NCBI RefSeq assembly: GCF_000346465.2
Contig: NC_034010.1
Span: forward strand, 22,865,701 to 22,929,700
Direction of reading: 5' to 3'
Length of the DNA stretch: 64,000 nucleotides
Source: Prunus persica
Taxonomy: Eukaryota; Streptophyta; Magnoliopsida; Rosales; Rosaceae
Positions 1 to 12,263 of this stretch are shown here, piece after piece. Made by a program: the position numbers and the translations under genes. The first letter of the stretch is position 1, and each line of letters starts with the position of its first letter. The notes beneath the pieces are model-generated. The model saw nothing but the letters and a program-made list of their open reading frames with translations. It did no database searches and was not told the origin of the DNA.

Positions 1-1605
1 GTGTTTTATATACATAAATCAATAAAGATGAGTATCACAAATTAGAACTTAGATATTGGACTTCAAATATAGATGATCACCTTTCAAATGAAAAATCTTT
101 CTGCAAAACTGTTTACAACAATTATGTTCATCTATAGAAAACAAATTTAAATGAAAACAAACTGTTACTATGATCTCCAAATTGTGCGATTCTGCTTACT
201 TTCACATCACTGCTGCAAAATTTTAACTAATCTTACCTTTAGGGTCTACTTCACGAGAGATCTTAATTGCATCAGACGTAGCAAGATCTTGGTTAGCAGG
301 GGAAATTGCCAGAATAATACAGTTGGGCTGCAATAAAAGGCATATAGTAAGGGACATCAAGTGCGCAATTAAAAAAACTGACTCAAAAAGCACATAGGAA
401 ATCCAATCAAAACCCTTCTTTATTATGCAAGTCTCATAAACTAATAGCTAAAAGATATGCTCAACAATTCTGTAAACAAATTACCTTCTCAATGAAGGCC
501 CGAACCATATCCTCGATGTCCTGCACTGTGCCCTCCGGTTGACCATCTACAAGACCACACAATTAACACGTTCCTAAGTCCCAACTATTTTGAAAACGTT
601 GAAAGGAAATTATAACTCACCAACAGCTACTTTTGTGAGTCCAGGAAGATCAACCAGTGTCAAGTTCACAACTGCCAAGCTCAAACAAATCATAAACATA
701 AATCGAAACAACTTTAATAAAAGCATTATGCAATTACTTGAAGAAAAAAAGAACAACTATAAAAGAGAACAATTTATCGTGAGCTTAGTGAAGATAACAG
801 AGAAAAATTTAGTGAGACAGAATTAAAACGATGAATAAAGAGAACAATTGCGCGAGCTTCGGAGAATACGACCTCTCTTTCTTTTTGTGAATATCATCAA
901 ATCAAAAATATTCAAATTGGCTATGACTCAATCTCACCATTGGGGGAGAAGATACTAAGATGGATTGGGACGCTTGAAATAGCCTTCGAGCGGCCGGTCT
1001 CTCTGTCAGTCTCATCAGATATCTCCTTCCTCACAGCAGCTACAGATAGAAAAAATACAAGATTTTGACATCAACGACGAAAGTCACAAAACCGAAACAA
1101 TCTGCACAGATAATAATAAAGAAGAAGAAGAAGAATGTACCAAAATCAGTGAACCTCTTCCTTGGGAGATGCATAAACTCTGCGTATTCTCTTCCTTCAT
1201 CGATCTTATGCAGCTGCAAAACCAGAGGACGACGCGTAACAATCCCTGCGCACAACGTCTTCGAATCAGAATACGAAACGCATAATCAACACGTTCGCGT
1301 AAGAAACCAAAAACAACAGCGTACCTGAACCACGAGGAAGAAAGTCCTTGCCAACAATGCTCTCCAACACCGACGACTTGCCGGAGCTCTGTGAAGCCAA
1401 AATAAATAAATTTGTGAGAATTGTGAAATTCGAAGATTCGAGAAGATTGAATTGGAGAATAAGAGAGAGGAGAGACCTGGCCTCCGACGACGGCGATGGA
1501 GGGCAAGGAGTCCCAGAGAGTGGGCATGGCGCTCTCGTCGCCATGGTCACCAAGAGCTGTGCACGCCCTCTGTATTTTATTCACCAGCGATATCAGATTC
1601 TCCAT
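1..1605 (-). CDS. DRP1B: Dynamin-related GTPase, DRP1B type (5' part; continues past left edge)
   Basis: Seven exons read on the minus strand: 1605-1477, 1388-1325, 1245-1141, 1039-938, 671-621, 546-485 and 327-237. They join in frame and give the first 201 residues; the next exon lies beyond the edge. They cover most of the dynamin GTPase domain: P-loop GGQSSGKSS (about 41-49, split by intron 1), switch threonine in GIVTRRP (about 65-71) and DLPG (about 141-144). Plant DRP1 proteins are large GTPases of the cell plate and of clathrin-mediated endocytosis that self-assemble on membranes. Residue choices such as [16 protein letters not shown] and SREVDPK favour DRP1B over DRP1A, C or E. The ATG is the family's usual [15 protein letters not shown] start. 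A GA/CT microsatellite lies just upstream, probably in the 5' UTR. Confidence 0.93.
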
Positions 1606-1659
1606 TGGATGGATGAACGAGTGGGATCGGTGAGTCGAGTCGAGTCGGATCAGTCGGAC

Positions 1660-1661
<2 letters not shown>

Positions 1662-1697
<36 letters not shown>
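1662..1697. repeat. (GA)n microsatellite in DRP1B 5' region
   Basis: Uninterrupted GA dinucleotides, read as CT on the coding strand, 57 bp upstream of the DRP1B start codon. CT-rich leaders are common in plant genes, so this probably lies in the 5' UTR or core promoter. Confidence 0.9.
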
Positions 1698-1701
<4 letters not shown>

Positions 1702-1894
1702 AGAAATTTGGATTGGAAGTTGGAGAACGAAACGACCGGAAATGGAATCTTGGGTCGTTGGTGCGAAAATTTGTAATCTATCAAGTTTGAAAATTGGGTA
1801 AGTTTTTGGGTTTAGCCCAAGCGAGGTGTGACCGATTCTACCGCTGATAATTTAATGGACTTTAAACGAAGTCTATGTGAGCCCAATGTTTCTG

Positions 1895-2084
1895 GTGACC
1901 TTTATGGGAGGCTATAATGAGGAGTTTAAAGTGAGGAGACTATTTGATGAGATAATCTCACCATTAACAAATGTAAAGAAATCATGGGGCTTGAACATTT
2001 TAAATGTTTTGATGGTGGGATTGGCCTCCACAAATAGCCTCCTCACTTTAAACTTCCCATTGTAACCTCTCCCGTGAACTTTAT
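1895..2084. mobile_element. Mutator-like MITE, 168 bp, with 11-bp target duplication
   Basis: Terminal inverted repeats start GGGAGGCTATAATG on the left (1906) and GGGAGAGGTTACAATG on the reverse-complemented right end (2073); about 40 bp pair with a few mismatches. The flanks GTGACCTTTAT (1895-1905) and GTGAACTTTAT (2074-2084) match at 10 of 11 bases, as expected for an ageing Mutator-type target-site duplication. No coding capacity. Confidence 0.72.
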
Positions 2085-3205
2085 CAACAAACCTGCTTCA
2101 GATAAATATGGATTTGAATGTTGTATTTCCTTTGTTCTTTTTACATTGATGGGCACCCGAAAACGTTTTTTTCTTTTATAAAACAGGTCAAAGGAAGATG
2201 AGTAATTCAAACTTACAAAAGGTGACTGCAATTGGATGAAGAGGAGTTAGAAATTGGAGTCCTGTAGAAGTTGTTTACTAATTCACTCGAGTCAAAATTG
2301 AAATCAGTTTGATTAATAAGATGTGAATTTTCTAAATCTATTATTTTATGTAATAGTTAATAATAAAGTGAATGAGAAAATTTGGAATTTAGACATTACT
2401 GTGAATGTACAATAGGTAAAAAATGGACTCTTGATGGGTCGTTTCTCCAACAATTATATCCTCCAAAATCAAGAGTTTTAATATTTTGTGGCGCTTATGC
2501 TTTCATTCCCATATGATTAGCAAACACATTAGTAATCCATAAAAGGCACTAGACTTAAAAGCTTCCACACAGTAACACATATTGATCACAATATAGTATA
2601 AAAAGTCACATATACTTGTTACCTTTTATCAACAATGAACTATGTTACAACGGAAAAAAAATCCGGACAAGGGAGTATTGTTAGAGATGAAGTTTAAGTT
2701 GAGTCGTATGATCAACATCAAACAAAAGATTTGTATTAGCTTTTATCCAACTTTGTAGATCAAAAAGTAGAATTTATTTCGTGGATTAGAGTTTAAGATG
2801 AGATATAATTTAGATTATACAAATTTTGCACAACATATTAGAGAATCGATTTAGTTTTCCAATGGGAATGGGGTACCTATGAAAGATGCAAAGGGAAACT
2901 CATGAATTCTCCATCAATAAAACCTTCCAATCTCACTTCTCTTGTATGTTGGCAAGGTCTATGCCGGTAAAATTTTTAGGACTAAATTTTCTTTTTAAAT
3001 AGTATGGCCGCGTGGCTATACTATTTATTTATAATAAAAAAGGGTGCGCCCAGCACCAAGGTGCCATGTGTCAAAACAATAAAGTCGGGCAGGTATACTA
3101 TTTTTTAAAAAAAAATTAGAAAAACGAGTAGAGCCCCACGGCTATACCATTTCTTAAAAAATAAAAAACAATCTGGTATAGCCGGGCGGCTCTACTATAT
3201 ATATA

Positions 3206-3493
3206 TCTATATATATAAAGCAAAAGGCAGAGAATGGTGAAACATTCAAAATACCAGAAAATGCCCTTTGTTAATTCAAACATTAAGAATTGAAATTATT
3301 AATTAAATGAGGATAATATAGTAAATTCACATTTTTTAATATTAAAAAAATTAAAATTAAAAACAAAATAAGATAATAGGTCCTACTTTGATGGAACATA
3401 ACTACCTTGTTATCTTTTATTAATTCTAAAAATAAAATAAAAAAGAAAAAGAAAACCAATTGGCACATGCGTGAGCATGTGTCAAGGGGCTAG
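3206..3493 (+). mobile_element. Non-autonomous Helitron, 288 bp
   Basis: The element begins TC just after an A (3205) and ends CTAG just before a T (3494). Close to the 3' end is a 7-bp hairpin, CACATGC-GTGA-GCATGTG (3464-3481), separated from CTAG by TCAAGGGG. This TC...hairpin-CTRR structure with insertion between A and T is the Helitron signature. A diverged copy lies in inverted orientation at about 35400-35666. Copy B of the surrounding repeat has no insertion at the matching place. Confidence 0.82.
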
Positions 3494-3496
3494 TAT

Positions 3497-3506
3497 ATAG
3501 AAAGAG

Positions 3507-3582
<76 letters not shown>
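3497..3582. repeat. (GA)n microsatellite next to the Helitron 3' end
   Basis: About 80 bp of nearly pure GA repeats, starting a few bases after the Helitron CTAG end and ending at the next palindromic segment. It is absent from tandem copy B, so it expanded after the duplication. Confidence 0.95.
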
Positions 3583-3584
<2 letters not shown>

Positions 3585-5250
3585 GCCAGCGCCTATGCGC
3601 CACGTGTCAAAATGGTAACGCCACGTGGCTATACTATTTTTAAAAAATATTTAAGAAAAAAAGAGTGTAGCTGGACGGGTTTACTATTTTTTAAAAAATT
3701 AGGAAAAAATTGCGTATAGCCGTGCGGCTATATCTTTTTTTTAAAATATATATTATTTTTATTCAATAATATGTGAGAATTATGTGTATAATACGTGAAT
3801 TTCGTGTGTCTTATTGAAATTTTTGAAAAAAAATATGTGTATTAAAATTGAGAAATACGTGCATACGTGTTTAATACATTATTTAACGTGAAAGTTCTAA
3901 AATCTGTATACCGGTAATAATTCTGGAAAAGTAAAAAATCAAAAAAGGACAATAGATTCTCGAGTAATGGCGTAATAGTGATGGATAGGGCTCTTGGGCT
4001 ATGGACAAATTTAATTAAGACACCCAGACGATTTCACAAAAGACTTAATAAATAGAAATTAATTATTTTGTGGAAAATTTCTTCAATTATTTAATATTAA
4101 ATAATAATTAAAATATAATTACTAATTAAAGTAATTTCAAAAATGCTAAGATATTACTTAATTACATATATTAAATTAAAGAAGTAGGCCAAAAAACAAA
4201 AGTAAAGAAACTAATTTTGTATTTTTAAAATAGAAAAAAAACATGTCTTAGCGAAATTTCGTTGGCACAAGTGTATGCCGGCGAAATTTGCAGGATTAAA
4301 TTTTCTTTTTAAAAAGTATAGCCGCACGGCTATACAATTTATATATAAATAAGGGTGTGCCCAACGCCTAGGTGCCACCTGTCAAAATGTAAAGCCGGGC
4401 GGCTATACTATTTCTTTAAAAAATTCAAAAAAAGATCTAGTATAGCCGGGTTATATATATATAAACCCTCCTAACGACTATTGGGCACGTGTTAAAAACG
4501 TAAAGCCGTGCGGCTATACTAAAAAAAAGGAGTATAGCTGCTCGACGATACTATTTTTTAGAAACACTTAAAAACTGAGTATGGCCATGCAGCTATACCA
4601 TTTTTATTCAATAATATGTGAGAATTATGTGTATAATACGTGAATTTCGTGTTTTTTATTGAAATTTTTGTAAAAAAATACATGTATTAAACATGAAAAA
4701 TATGTGCATACGTGTATAATACATTATTCAACGTGGAAGTGCTAAAATCTTTATACAGGTAATAACTCTGGAAAAGTAAAAAAATAAAAAAGGGACAATA
4801 GATACTCGAGTAATAGCCTAATAGTAATGAATATGGCTCTTTGGCTATAGAGAAATTTAATTAAGACACCCAAACAATTTCACCAAAGACTTAATTATTT
4901 TGTGGACATTTTTTAAATTATATATATATTAAATAATAATTAAAATATAATTACTAATTAAAGTAATTCAAAAAGACTAAGATATTACTTAATTATATAT
5001 TAAATTAAAGAAATAGACAAAAAATAAAAGTAAAAAAAATTAATTATATATTTTAAATAAAAATTAAATAGAAAAACCTCTCCCGACGAAATTTCGGGAA
5101 GAGATGCCTATTCAATTTCCAAAAAAATCCAAAATGTTGAAAATGTACTCTCAAGAGTCTCTAGCATATTCCTTCCTCATTTGGACGTCCAAGGGCAAAA
5201 TCGTTAAAATGACCCAAAAAGGGCATTTTCCCTGCCACAAATTCCCATCC

Positions 5251-5260
5251 CATATAAATA
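5251..5260 (+). promoter_or_regulatory. TATA box of the VPH-related gene
   Basis: CATATAAATA lies about 115 bp before the start codon at 5375, followed by a pyrimidine-rich leader. Position and sequence suit a plant TATA element with transcription starting near 5285. Confidence 0.6.
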
Positions 5261-5374
5261 CCAGTCCTCCCCAGCTCATATATTCTGCTTTCCTCCACTC
5301 TCAAGCTTCCAGAGCGATTCACAAAGCCTGTAAATTGCTCTCTCTGAAATGCTGACTGAAACCAAAGGCCTCAC

Positions 5375-7372
5375 ATGGACTCAGTTGTAACAAAGCACGC
5401 ATTCAGTTCCTTCAAGCTCGGCCCCTCACAGACCCAACAGCCCCTTCACACCACCACAACACACTTCTCCTTCTTCAGATTCTCTCACTTCAAAAAACTC
5501 AGAAAATCAACATCTTCAATCTCTTGCTCTCATATACCTCCTTCCAATCCCAGACGCCCAAAATCCATATGGGATTCTCATAACTTTCCCTTAAATCCCA
5601 TCTGGTTCTTGGTCCCAGTCCTCCAAAGCATCAGAGTTTTAGCTTCTTCACGAACCCAGAAGTGGGTTTCTTTCTTACAGGCTTACAGAGGCACGGAGTG
5701 TGTTGTACATGAAAAAAATAATGATTTTTTACATAATAGCGGGATTGGAGTTGCTTTGTTAAGCGTGACATCCAATGCCAAAGTAAAAATTAGTCCTTTC
5801 GTGGCTCAATTGGCTGCGAATCCGACCTTTGTTTCGGGCTTGTTCGCGTGGTTTATGGCCCAGTCGACAAAGGTGTTGTTGAATTTCTTTGTGGAGAGGA
5901 AATGGGATTTTAGAATATTGTATGCTTCTGGAGGCATGCCTTCGTCGCACTCGGCGTTGTGCACGGCTTTGACGACCTCTGTGGCTCTTTGTCATGGTGT
6001 TGCAGACTCGCTTTTTCCTGTTTGTTTGGGGTTCAGTCTCATTGTTATGTATGATGCTATTGGTGTTCGACGACATGCTGGTATGCAAGCAGAGGTAAGA
6101 AGTCAATTTGGGTTCTTTCTATTTTGTATATCTCTAACATATTGAATCTTTGTCTTTCGGGATGTTTGTTTTGTAAGCTGGGTTTTATTGACAGGCTTTT
6201 GTGATGATTGATTAGTGTAATATGACAGTTGAATATGATTAACAAATTGGAAGGTTGAGAGTTAATTGATTAAGACCTTGGTTTGGTTGGTCATTCGTTG
6301 CACTTGGAACTCTTGGTCTAAATGTTGGGGTTTAAAGTAATAATGTTACATCATGAGGTAGATGATAGATTTTGCATCATTGTAGTGGAGCCATACAACC
6401 CATTATCCTCATCCAGAAATGTCTTTTTTCTGAAAGCAATGAGCCATGAGAGAATTCAAAAAACTGAAGTGCCAAAGCGCAATTCGATATCCTTTCATTG
6501 TAATTTGATGTTTGAGTTACAGGCCTCTCCGTAATCACAAATTCAGTTATGTTTAATAGTTCTCTCTGACTGGCCGGTTGAATGTGCAATGTATGTGAGT
6601 AGTAATTTTTAGTTTTCTCTAAACAAGGTGCTGTAGGATTTATGCCTGTTGTGAGAGTTAACAATTTGTGTCAGGTCCCATTGATCCTAATATAAAGAAG
6701 GTCCCTCATGCTTTTCTGGGTGTTTAAAAGGTGAAGAAACAGAGAAAACTATAACTTCTGTGGTTAATGTGTCACAGAGTTTATAGGAGGGCATGTAGCA
6801 TTGGGTCAGGTCTAATAACTAGGAAAATTTTCACATCTAAAATTTCATGGAATTGAACCTAGGAAAAAATCACAAATCTAAAGTGATATTAATGCTAAAA
6901 TTTGTATGAATGAGAGGACAATCTAAATTTTGCAGCCTTGCAGTCATAATCTTTGTTGATTTTCCTTCTCATCCCAAATGGCAACCAATTTTAAATTTTG
7001 CTGGCCTCTTATAAAATCTGCAAATCCTCTGTATTCTGAGCAATCGTGCAATTAGTCATCTTATAGTTCTGGTAGGTTGCTTAGTTATTTACTTGTTTCC
7101 CTTACTTGCCAAAGACCATTCTCTTTTTGGTGTGTGTGTGTGTGTGTTATTTGACTTACCGATGTTGTATTTTGATTTTCTTGTGAATATTTGTGACTGC
7201 GATGACACAGGTTCTTAATATAGTCGTTGAGTACTTGTTCGAAGGGCATCCCATCAGCCAAAAGAAGCTCAAGGAACTGCTTGGCCACACTCCCTCCCAG
7301 GTTATTGCTGGAGCTCTCCTCGGCATCGTAGTCGCTTGTGTTTGTTGTCAGGGAAGCTTGGTTGCTACCTGA
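5375..7372 (+). CDS. DUF212 acid phosphatase/vanadium haloperoxidase-related protein, probably plastidial
   Basis: Two exons, 5375-6094 and 7211-7372, separated by a 1.1-kb intron containing a (GT)n tract near 7131-7148. The protein is 293 aa. The first ~130 residues are Ser/Thr/Arg-rich without conserved motifs, as in a chloroplast transit peptide. The conserved part starts near LAANPTFVSGLFAWFMAQ and includes the membrane-embedded signature ASGGMPSSHSAL, the YDAIGVRRHAG block (about 228-237) and, in exon 2, LGHTPSQVIAGALLG. The GGMPSSHSA motif resembles the histidine motif of PAP2/vanadium haloperoxidase enzymes, but the family's reaction is not established. Hydrophobic stretches suggest 3-4 membrane helices. 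Length and intron position match Arabidopsis At3g61770 as I recall it. CBL follows on the same strand. Confidence 0.9.
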
Positions 7373-8604
7373 GCTGACTTTGCAGGTAATTTTGGTCAGA
7401 TTGTGTTGACACACACACCATTCTAGTGTTGACATGGCCACAGAAATGATTGTACTCGATTTCTTCATTCGATATCAGATAGACTTTGGTTCACAAAGTT
7501 GACGACAGAAATGTTATTTTGTAGCTCTGAAACTGTTAGAGCCATGCCTGACTATAAACAGAATTGAAAAATGTATACAGAGACCCTAGAATGAAGCAAG
7601 CTTGCATAACTATCTTGCCATCCGTAGTTAGAAATTTCAGAGACTTTGCTAATTGCTTTGGAAGGTCCTAGGCCAGATAATTTGCTTTATGATGTTGCAG
7701 AATTCCAAAAATGTTGGCCAGAAATTTGCCTTCAAAGGACTGTGCTGTAAATTTGCATGCAATTTGTATATAAGTGAATAGTTGACGATGTTGACATTTC
7801 CTCCATGGAAGTAGCTGCAAGATTATTTCCTTTTACCAATAATTCCGACCAACATGGTTAATGGAAGCCGAGCCTATGCATTTAGATGTCGTGTATTTAT
7901 CAACATTTGTTTTAAAACTTTGTTGGATCAACTGAAGAAAACCACATGACACACCATGCTCTTCAAAAGTTTATGTAAAACTAAATTGCTCTCCCTTGAG
8001 AAAACAGAATGGCCGTATTCTACCAAGGAATCCAAATTAGCGTCATGAAAGATATAACGAAGTTAGATAAGCCCACGTGTTCCAGCTCATGTAATGCGAC
8101 ACCGAGGGAGGAAGATAAGGAAGTTGTAGATTCTAAATGAATAAAATAATTTCCCCACCCTCTACTCTACCATCTTACATCTTATCAATACGACTCAGTA
8201 GTAAAATGTTATAAAAGATAGTTTCGTTTTCTAATTTATAAAGATGACGGCACACTCGAACTTGTAATCTCTTCCAAGTAATCTCTTCCAATATTATATT
8301 TCAGAAATAACAATAATAAGCAATGTCTTATATCAACGAAATTTCTGTCCGATATGTCATCAAATAATAGAATGGCAAATAACCTCGGACTCGCACTGAC
8401 CAACAGGCGTTTGACCAATACAGTACAGTTTGCATGGATTAATTAAACAAGACACATATAAGTCTCCAATTTTGGCTTAATTCCACCACAAGAACCATAA
8501 AGAGATTTTCCACCAGTCAAAACAAGGAGCAACAGAAAAGTTTGAAGATCAGAAACTCGCAGGGAAAAAGAAGGAGAAGGTTGATTGATTTTTGTTGAGG
8601 TTGA
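7373..8604. other. 3' UTR and spacer between VPH-related gene and CBL
   Basis: AT-rich sequence with no supported coding region. The first few hundred bases are probably the 3' UTR of the upstream gene; the last ~100 bases before 8605 are probably the CBL leader. Confidence 0.6.
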
Positions 8605-10653
8605 ATGGGTTGCTGCAACTCGAAGAAAGAGAGAGCCAAAGTTGGCCAAAATGCCAAACCAGCATCTGGGTTGGAGCATCCTGCTCTTCTTGCTTCCAAA
8701 ACCCCCTGTGAGTTTAATTTGAACATTGATTGGTTTCATATGTGTTCACACTTTCTGCTCCCTACCAAATATATTTTGTTGATTTTGTTAAATTCAAGTG
8801 TGGAAATCTGATGACCCATTTATGTTTTGGCATTTGGCAGTTTCTGTGAGTGAGGTGGAGTCTTTGTATGAGCTGTTTAAGAAACTCAGCAGTTCTGTAG
8901 TTAAAGATGGGCTTATACACAAGGTGTGCTTAATTTCCTCCTTCTAGTGTTTTAATTCTTCTTGAAATGAATATTATGTGAATCATGTATTAATTTATAA
9001 TCTGTCGTTCTTTGAACTAATTTTAGATTAATTTTGATTAATAGGAAGAGCTCCAGCTTGAACTTTTGCAAAATAGCAGTAAAAACCTCTTCTTGGACAG
9101 GGTATGTGGTCTTAATCTTTTTTTTTTTCCTTTTCACTTTTTAAGATGACTGCCGGATTTTTATTTTATTTTTTTCATGTACCAGAGGAAAGACTTTATG
9201 AAATGCAGCGATTTCGATTTACAGAACCTTGTTTTGGATAAAGCTCCATATGATATAGAGCTCTAATTTCATTAAGACTCTCATTCCTAAAAAAATTATG
9301 TTCTGCCATGCTTTGTAGGTATTTGATCTTTTCGACGTCAATAACAATGGTCATATAGAGTTTGAAGAATTTGTTCAAACATTGAGTGTTTTCCACCCAA
9401 AAACTCCTGATGCAGTCAAAATTACATGTAAGAACTAGACTCATGATTTTAATTCCCTAGCCTTTGAAATCTTCTGCCACAGTACTTTTCGAACTCATAT
9501 GTGGACACTAAAATGGGTATATCTATGTGGCAGATGCTTTTAAGTTATATGATTTGAAGCACACTGGTTACATCGAGCGTGAGGAGGTAAGTACATTGGA
9601 TTCTTACTTTTTGCTCTTGGTTGTTCATTGAGTTAAAAGATCTTGGGGTACAAGTTTTTCATTTTCCTGTGGACTAGCTTTCTATTGAAGACAGATAGAT
9701 ATTCTTGATTGTGCTAATTGGTTAGTCAAATTAATTAAATCAGCTTAGTTAAGACCTCATACTTATAACCTAAAAATCATCATCATGTTCTGTTTATTTT
9801 TAGTAACAAGTTTAAATTTGTCTCTAAATTAAGGTACTCATATAGCAGCTAACTATTTAATGAACTACAGAAAGCTAGACAATTGTAGAACCAGCACCTT
9901 ACATTCTGGTCTTTGATCTAACTTTGTTTTCACGATTGAAAGAGTGATCCGGTCATCATTCATCAGCCCTGCGGACGATCACTATTTTCTGAATACAAAT
10001 AGTATGAAGAGAGATCAAATTTCTTAATTGTTATCTTTCATGTTCATGATTTTTACTTTTAAGTGACATAAAGCCCCTCTGTGTTAAAAACAGTTGAAGG
10101 AGATGGTGCTGGCTCTTTTGAACGAATCTGATTTGATTCTTTCAGATGATATTGTTGAAATGATTGTGGACAAGGTATGGATTTGACTCCACTTGATAAT
10201 TGCAGTTCCCCCATTTTCTGTCTCGATGATCATACTTTCTTATATCAATGTCACAGACATTCATGGAAGCAGATAGAAAAGCAGATGGCAGGATTGACGA
10301 AGAAGAGTGGAAGGAATACGTAGCAGATAATCCTTCTCTACTGAAAAACATGACTCTTCCATACTTGATGTATGTTGTCCTACATTCTGCAAACCTTGTC
10401 TGGTGTTTGGAAATACACAGCTGAGCAAGTCTTGCATTTTTTAGATCATCCCCATTTCGTATTGCACCGCAAGCATCTGCATTTAGAATGCAGATTCACT
10501 AGCCTTCAAGTTTTTGGAAAAGTTTAGAATTGTCATCTCCTTTTCTGTTTGCAGGTGTGATTTTCTTTGGATTTTAGTTTTGATATTTCCATATGCACTT
10601 TCAGGGACATATCTCTAGCATTTCCCAGCTTTGTGCTGAACTCTAAAGCATAA
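8605..10653 (+). CDS. Calcineurin B-like calcium sensor, CBL4/CBL5 clade
   Basis: Eight exons: 8605-8707, 8841-8923, 9045-9101, 9319-9427, 9534-9586, 10094-10174, 10257-10369, 10605-10653. They encode 215 aa. CBLs bind Ca2+ and recruit CIPK kinases to membranes; CBL4 is SOS3 of salt tolerance. The start MGCCNSKK is an N-myristoylation site, with Cys3/Cys4 available for S-acylation, so plasma-membrane or tonoplast attachment is expected. EF1 is the CBL-type variant loop in [16 protein letters not shown]2 ([12 protein letters not shown], 87-98), EF3 ([12 protein letters not shown], 124-135) and EF4 ([12 protein letters not shown], 168-179) are spaced as in the family. FPSF at 206-209 holds the serine phosphorylated by CIPKs in other CBLs. 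[10 protein letters not shown] resembles CBL5; the basic N terminus resembles CBL4. The clade is firm, the exact paralogue is not. Confidence 0.93.
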
Positions 10654-12263
10654 AAAATCCGAATTATAGACATGAAGCCAGAAATATTGCCGCATCGAAT
10701 ATAGAATATGGAGAAGCATACACTATCCTGTTTGGAAAAGTTTTGCTGACAAAAGATGAAAGAGGATGCTCATCACAGTAAAACAGGCCAAATATACAGT
10801 GTAAATATAGCTTCACTGCTTGGGAGCTTCTATACTGATAGACCACCATGGACACGGAGATTCTAATTCTATATATATAGTTGTTCATATTTGGGTTGAA
10901 TTTCACCGATTTGTAAGGTCAAAACCAAAATGTTCTCAAATGTATAGCATCATAAATACTGCAAATTCTAGAAAAGTATCATGCCCCTTTCTTTTCTGTT
11001 TTTGTTTTCCATTTTGAACCAGACTCAGTCATATACAGTTTATCAACATGTCAAGTCACAAGTTACAATCAAAATTGTCTCAAGTTCAAATTTTCTCCTT
11101 TTTCTCTTTTCTCATTAATAAAAAAGAAAAAGAGCCGATCACGAAGCCCAAAAGCTGATCTTCAACCGGCCCAACTTGCCCTTATTGTAAAGTCCAAAAA
11201 GATAATTATACTTGATCCACCAACTTTAGCATATTCTCAAAACTTTTAACAAAGTTAATTATTTTATTCTTTCAAAAACATAAATAAAAAAAAAGATAAA
11301 TAATTTTTTCATTTTTAAAAATGCCAGTCATGGCTGGCCTGGCCCATGCTCAGTGCAAGACCAGCTTGCAGCGGGGGTTGGCAATCCAACTTTCCTACTT
11401 CTAATTCCGAAGAATTTAAAGCTCCATTTCTTTTTCTTTAGGTCAAATCAAAGGTATAGTTCCTAATTTTACCCAGTCCGTTTTAGAAAATCTTAATTAG
11501 CATAATCAACCCATCATTACTCATGTACACGTGGCAACCCCAGATTGGACAACACACGTACTTCAGTGTTTTCATTTTTCCCACCACATCCTGTTAACTT
11601 GGTCAGCACTCTAAAAGCTGTCGTGTAGCTTCTGAGAATGTTCCTTACGGCAATTAAAATTAATGGAAATAATAAATGCTCAATCGTCGTCAAAATTCAA
11701 CCCCTCACCCCTCCACTACGCATATCTCAGGCGGCTACACGCGTCTTCTCTCTCTCTCTTCTTGTCCATCTCTCCTGTTGTCTTTCAAAATTACAAACCT
11801 TAGCTGCTATACGACAAATCCTAATCGAGCACCCTTCACTTCTTCAGTTCTTGGTAAGAATCGAAATCTTTGTTGATAATTTTTTACTTTTTTTTTTTTT
11901 TGGATTTTTGGCAATGGTGCTGTAACTCTAGTTACTGGGTTTTTGATTTGCCAATTGGTTTCTGGGTGCTCACTTTGTGTTTTATTTATTCCCAGGTGAT
12001 GAATTTATAGTGTTTCTGCCTGGGTTGCTTTTTCCCCTTTGTTTTGGAGGGGGAGGGGTATTCAAGTTTGTTCCTTTTGCTGTATAGTTTGTGAATATTG
12101 AATCTAGGGTTTGTTTGATCATCTGGGTAGCAATCAGGTGGTGAATTTAGGATTCGGAATGGCTGCATTGTTGTAAAGTTGTGAAATTTTCTTAGGGTTT
12201 GAAAGTTCTGCATTGATTTGAAGAGCTTTTGACTTTCTTGGAATTTTTCAAATTAAGAGCAAA
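10654..12263. other. Spacer, then PI4K-gamma promoter and 5' UTR with probable leader intron
   Basis: 10654 to about 11600 is AT-rich spacer without coding signal. A CT-rich stretch at about 11736-11780 and the splice donor TTG|GTAAGAA at 11854 suggest a non-coding first exon; the matching acceptor would lie near 12256 just before the start codon (TTCAAATTAAG). A leader intron is inferred, not shown. Confidence 0.45.

Larger units (their letters stand above)
2949..5100. repeat. Two tandem copies of a palindrome-rich repeat (copy A 2949-4260, copy B 4262-5100)
   Basis: Copy A opens TTGGCAAGGTCTATGCCGG and copy B opens TTGGCACAAGTGTATGCCGG; both continue through the same series of segments. 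Each holds several short palindromes of the type GTATAGCCGNNCGGCTATAC separated by A/T-rich spacers, then a shared block containing AATAATATGTGAGAATTATG (near 3767 and 4609) and a shared AT-rich tail. Copy A is longer mainly because it carries a Helitron and a GA tract that copy B lacks. No protein-coding potential is seen. The class is not recognised; it may be a non-autonomous DNA element family. Confidence 0.7.

Noticed and set aside
1348..1776. 142-codon plus-strand ORF rich in RERERER
   Set aside because: It is antisense to DRP1B exons 1-2 and reads the GA microsatellite.
5104..5355. 83-codon ORF just upstream of the VPH-related gene
   Set aside because: It spans the TATA box and leader of that gene and lacks any recognisable domain.
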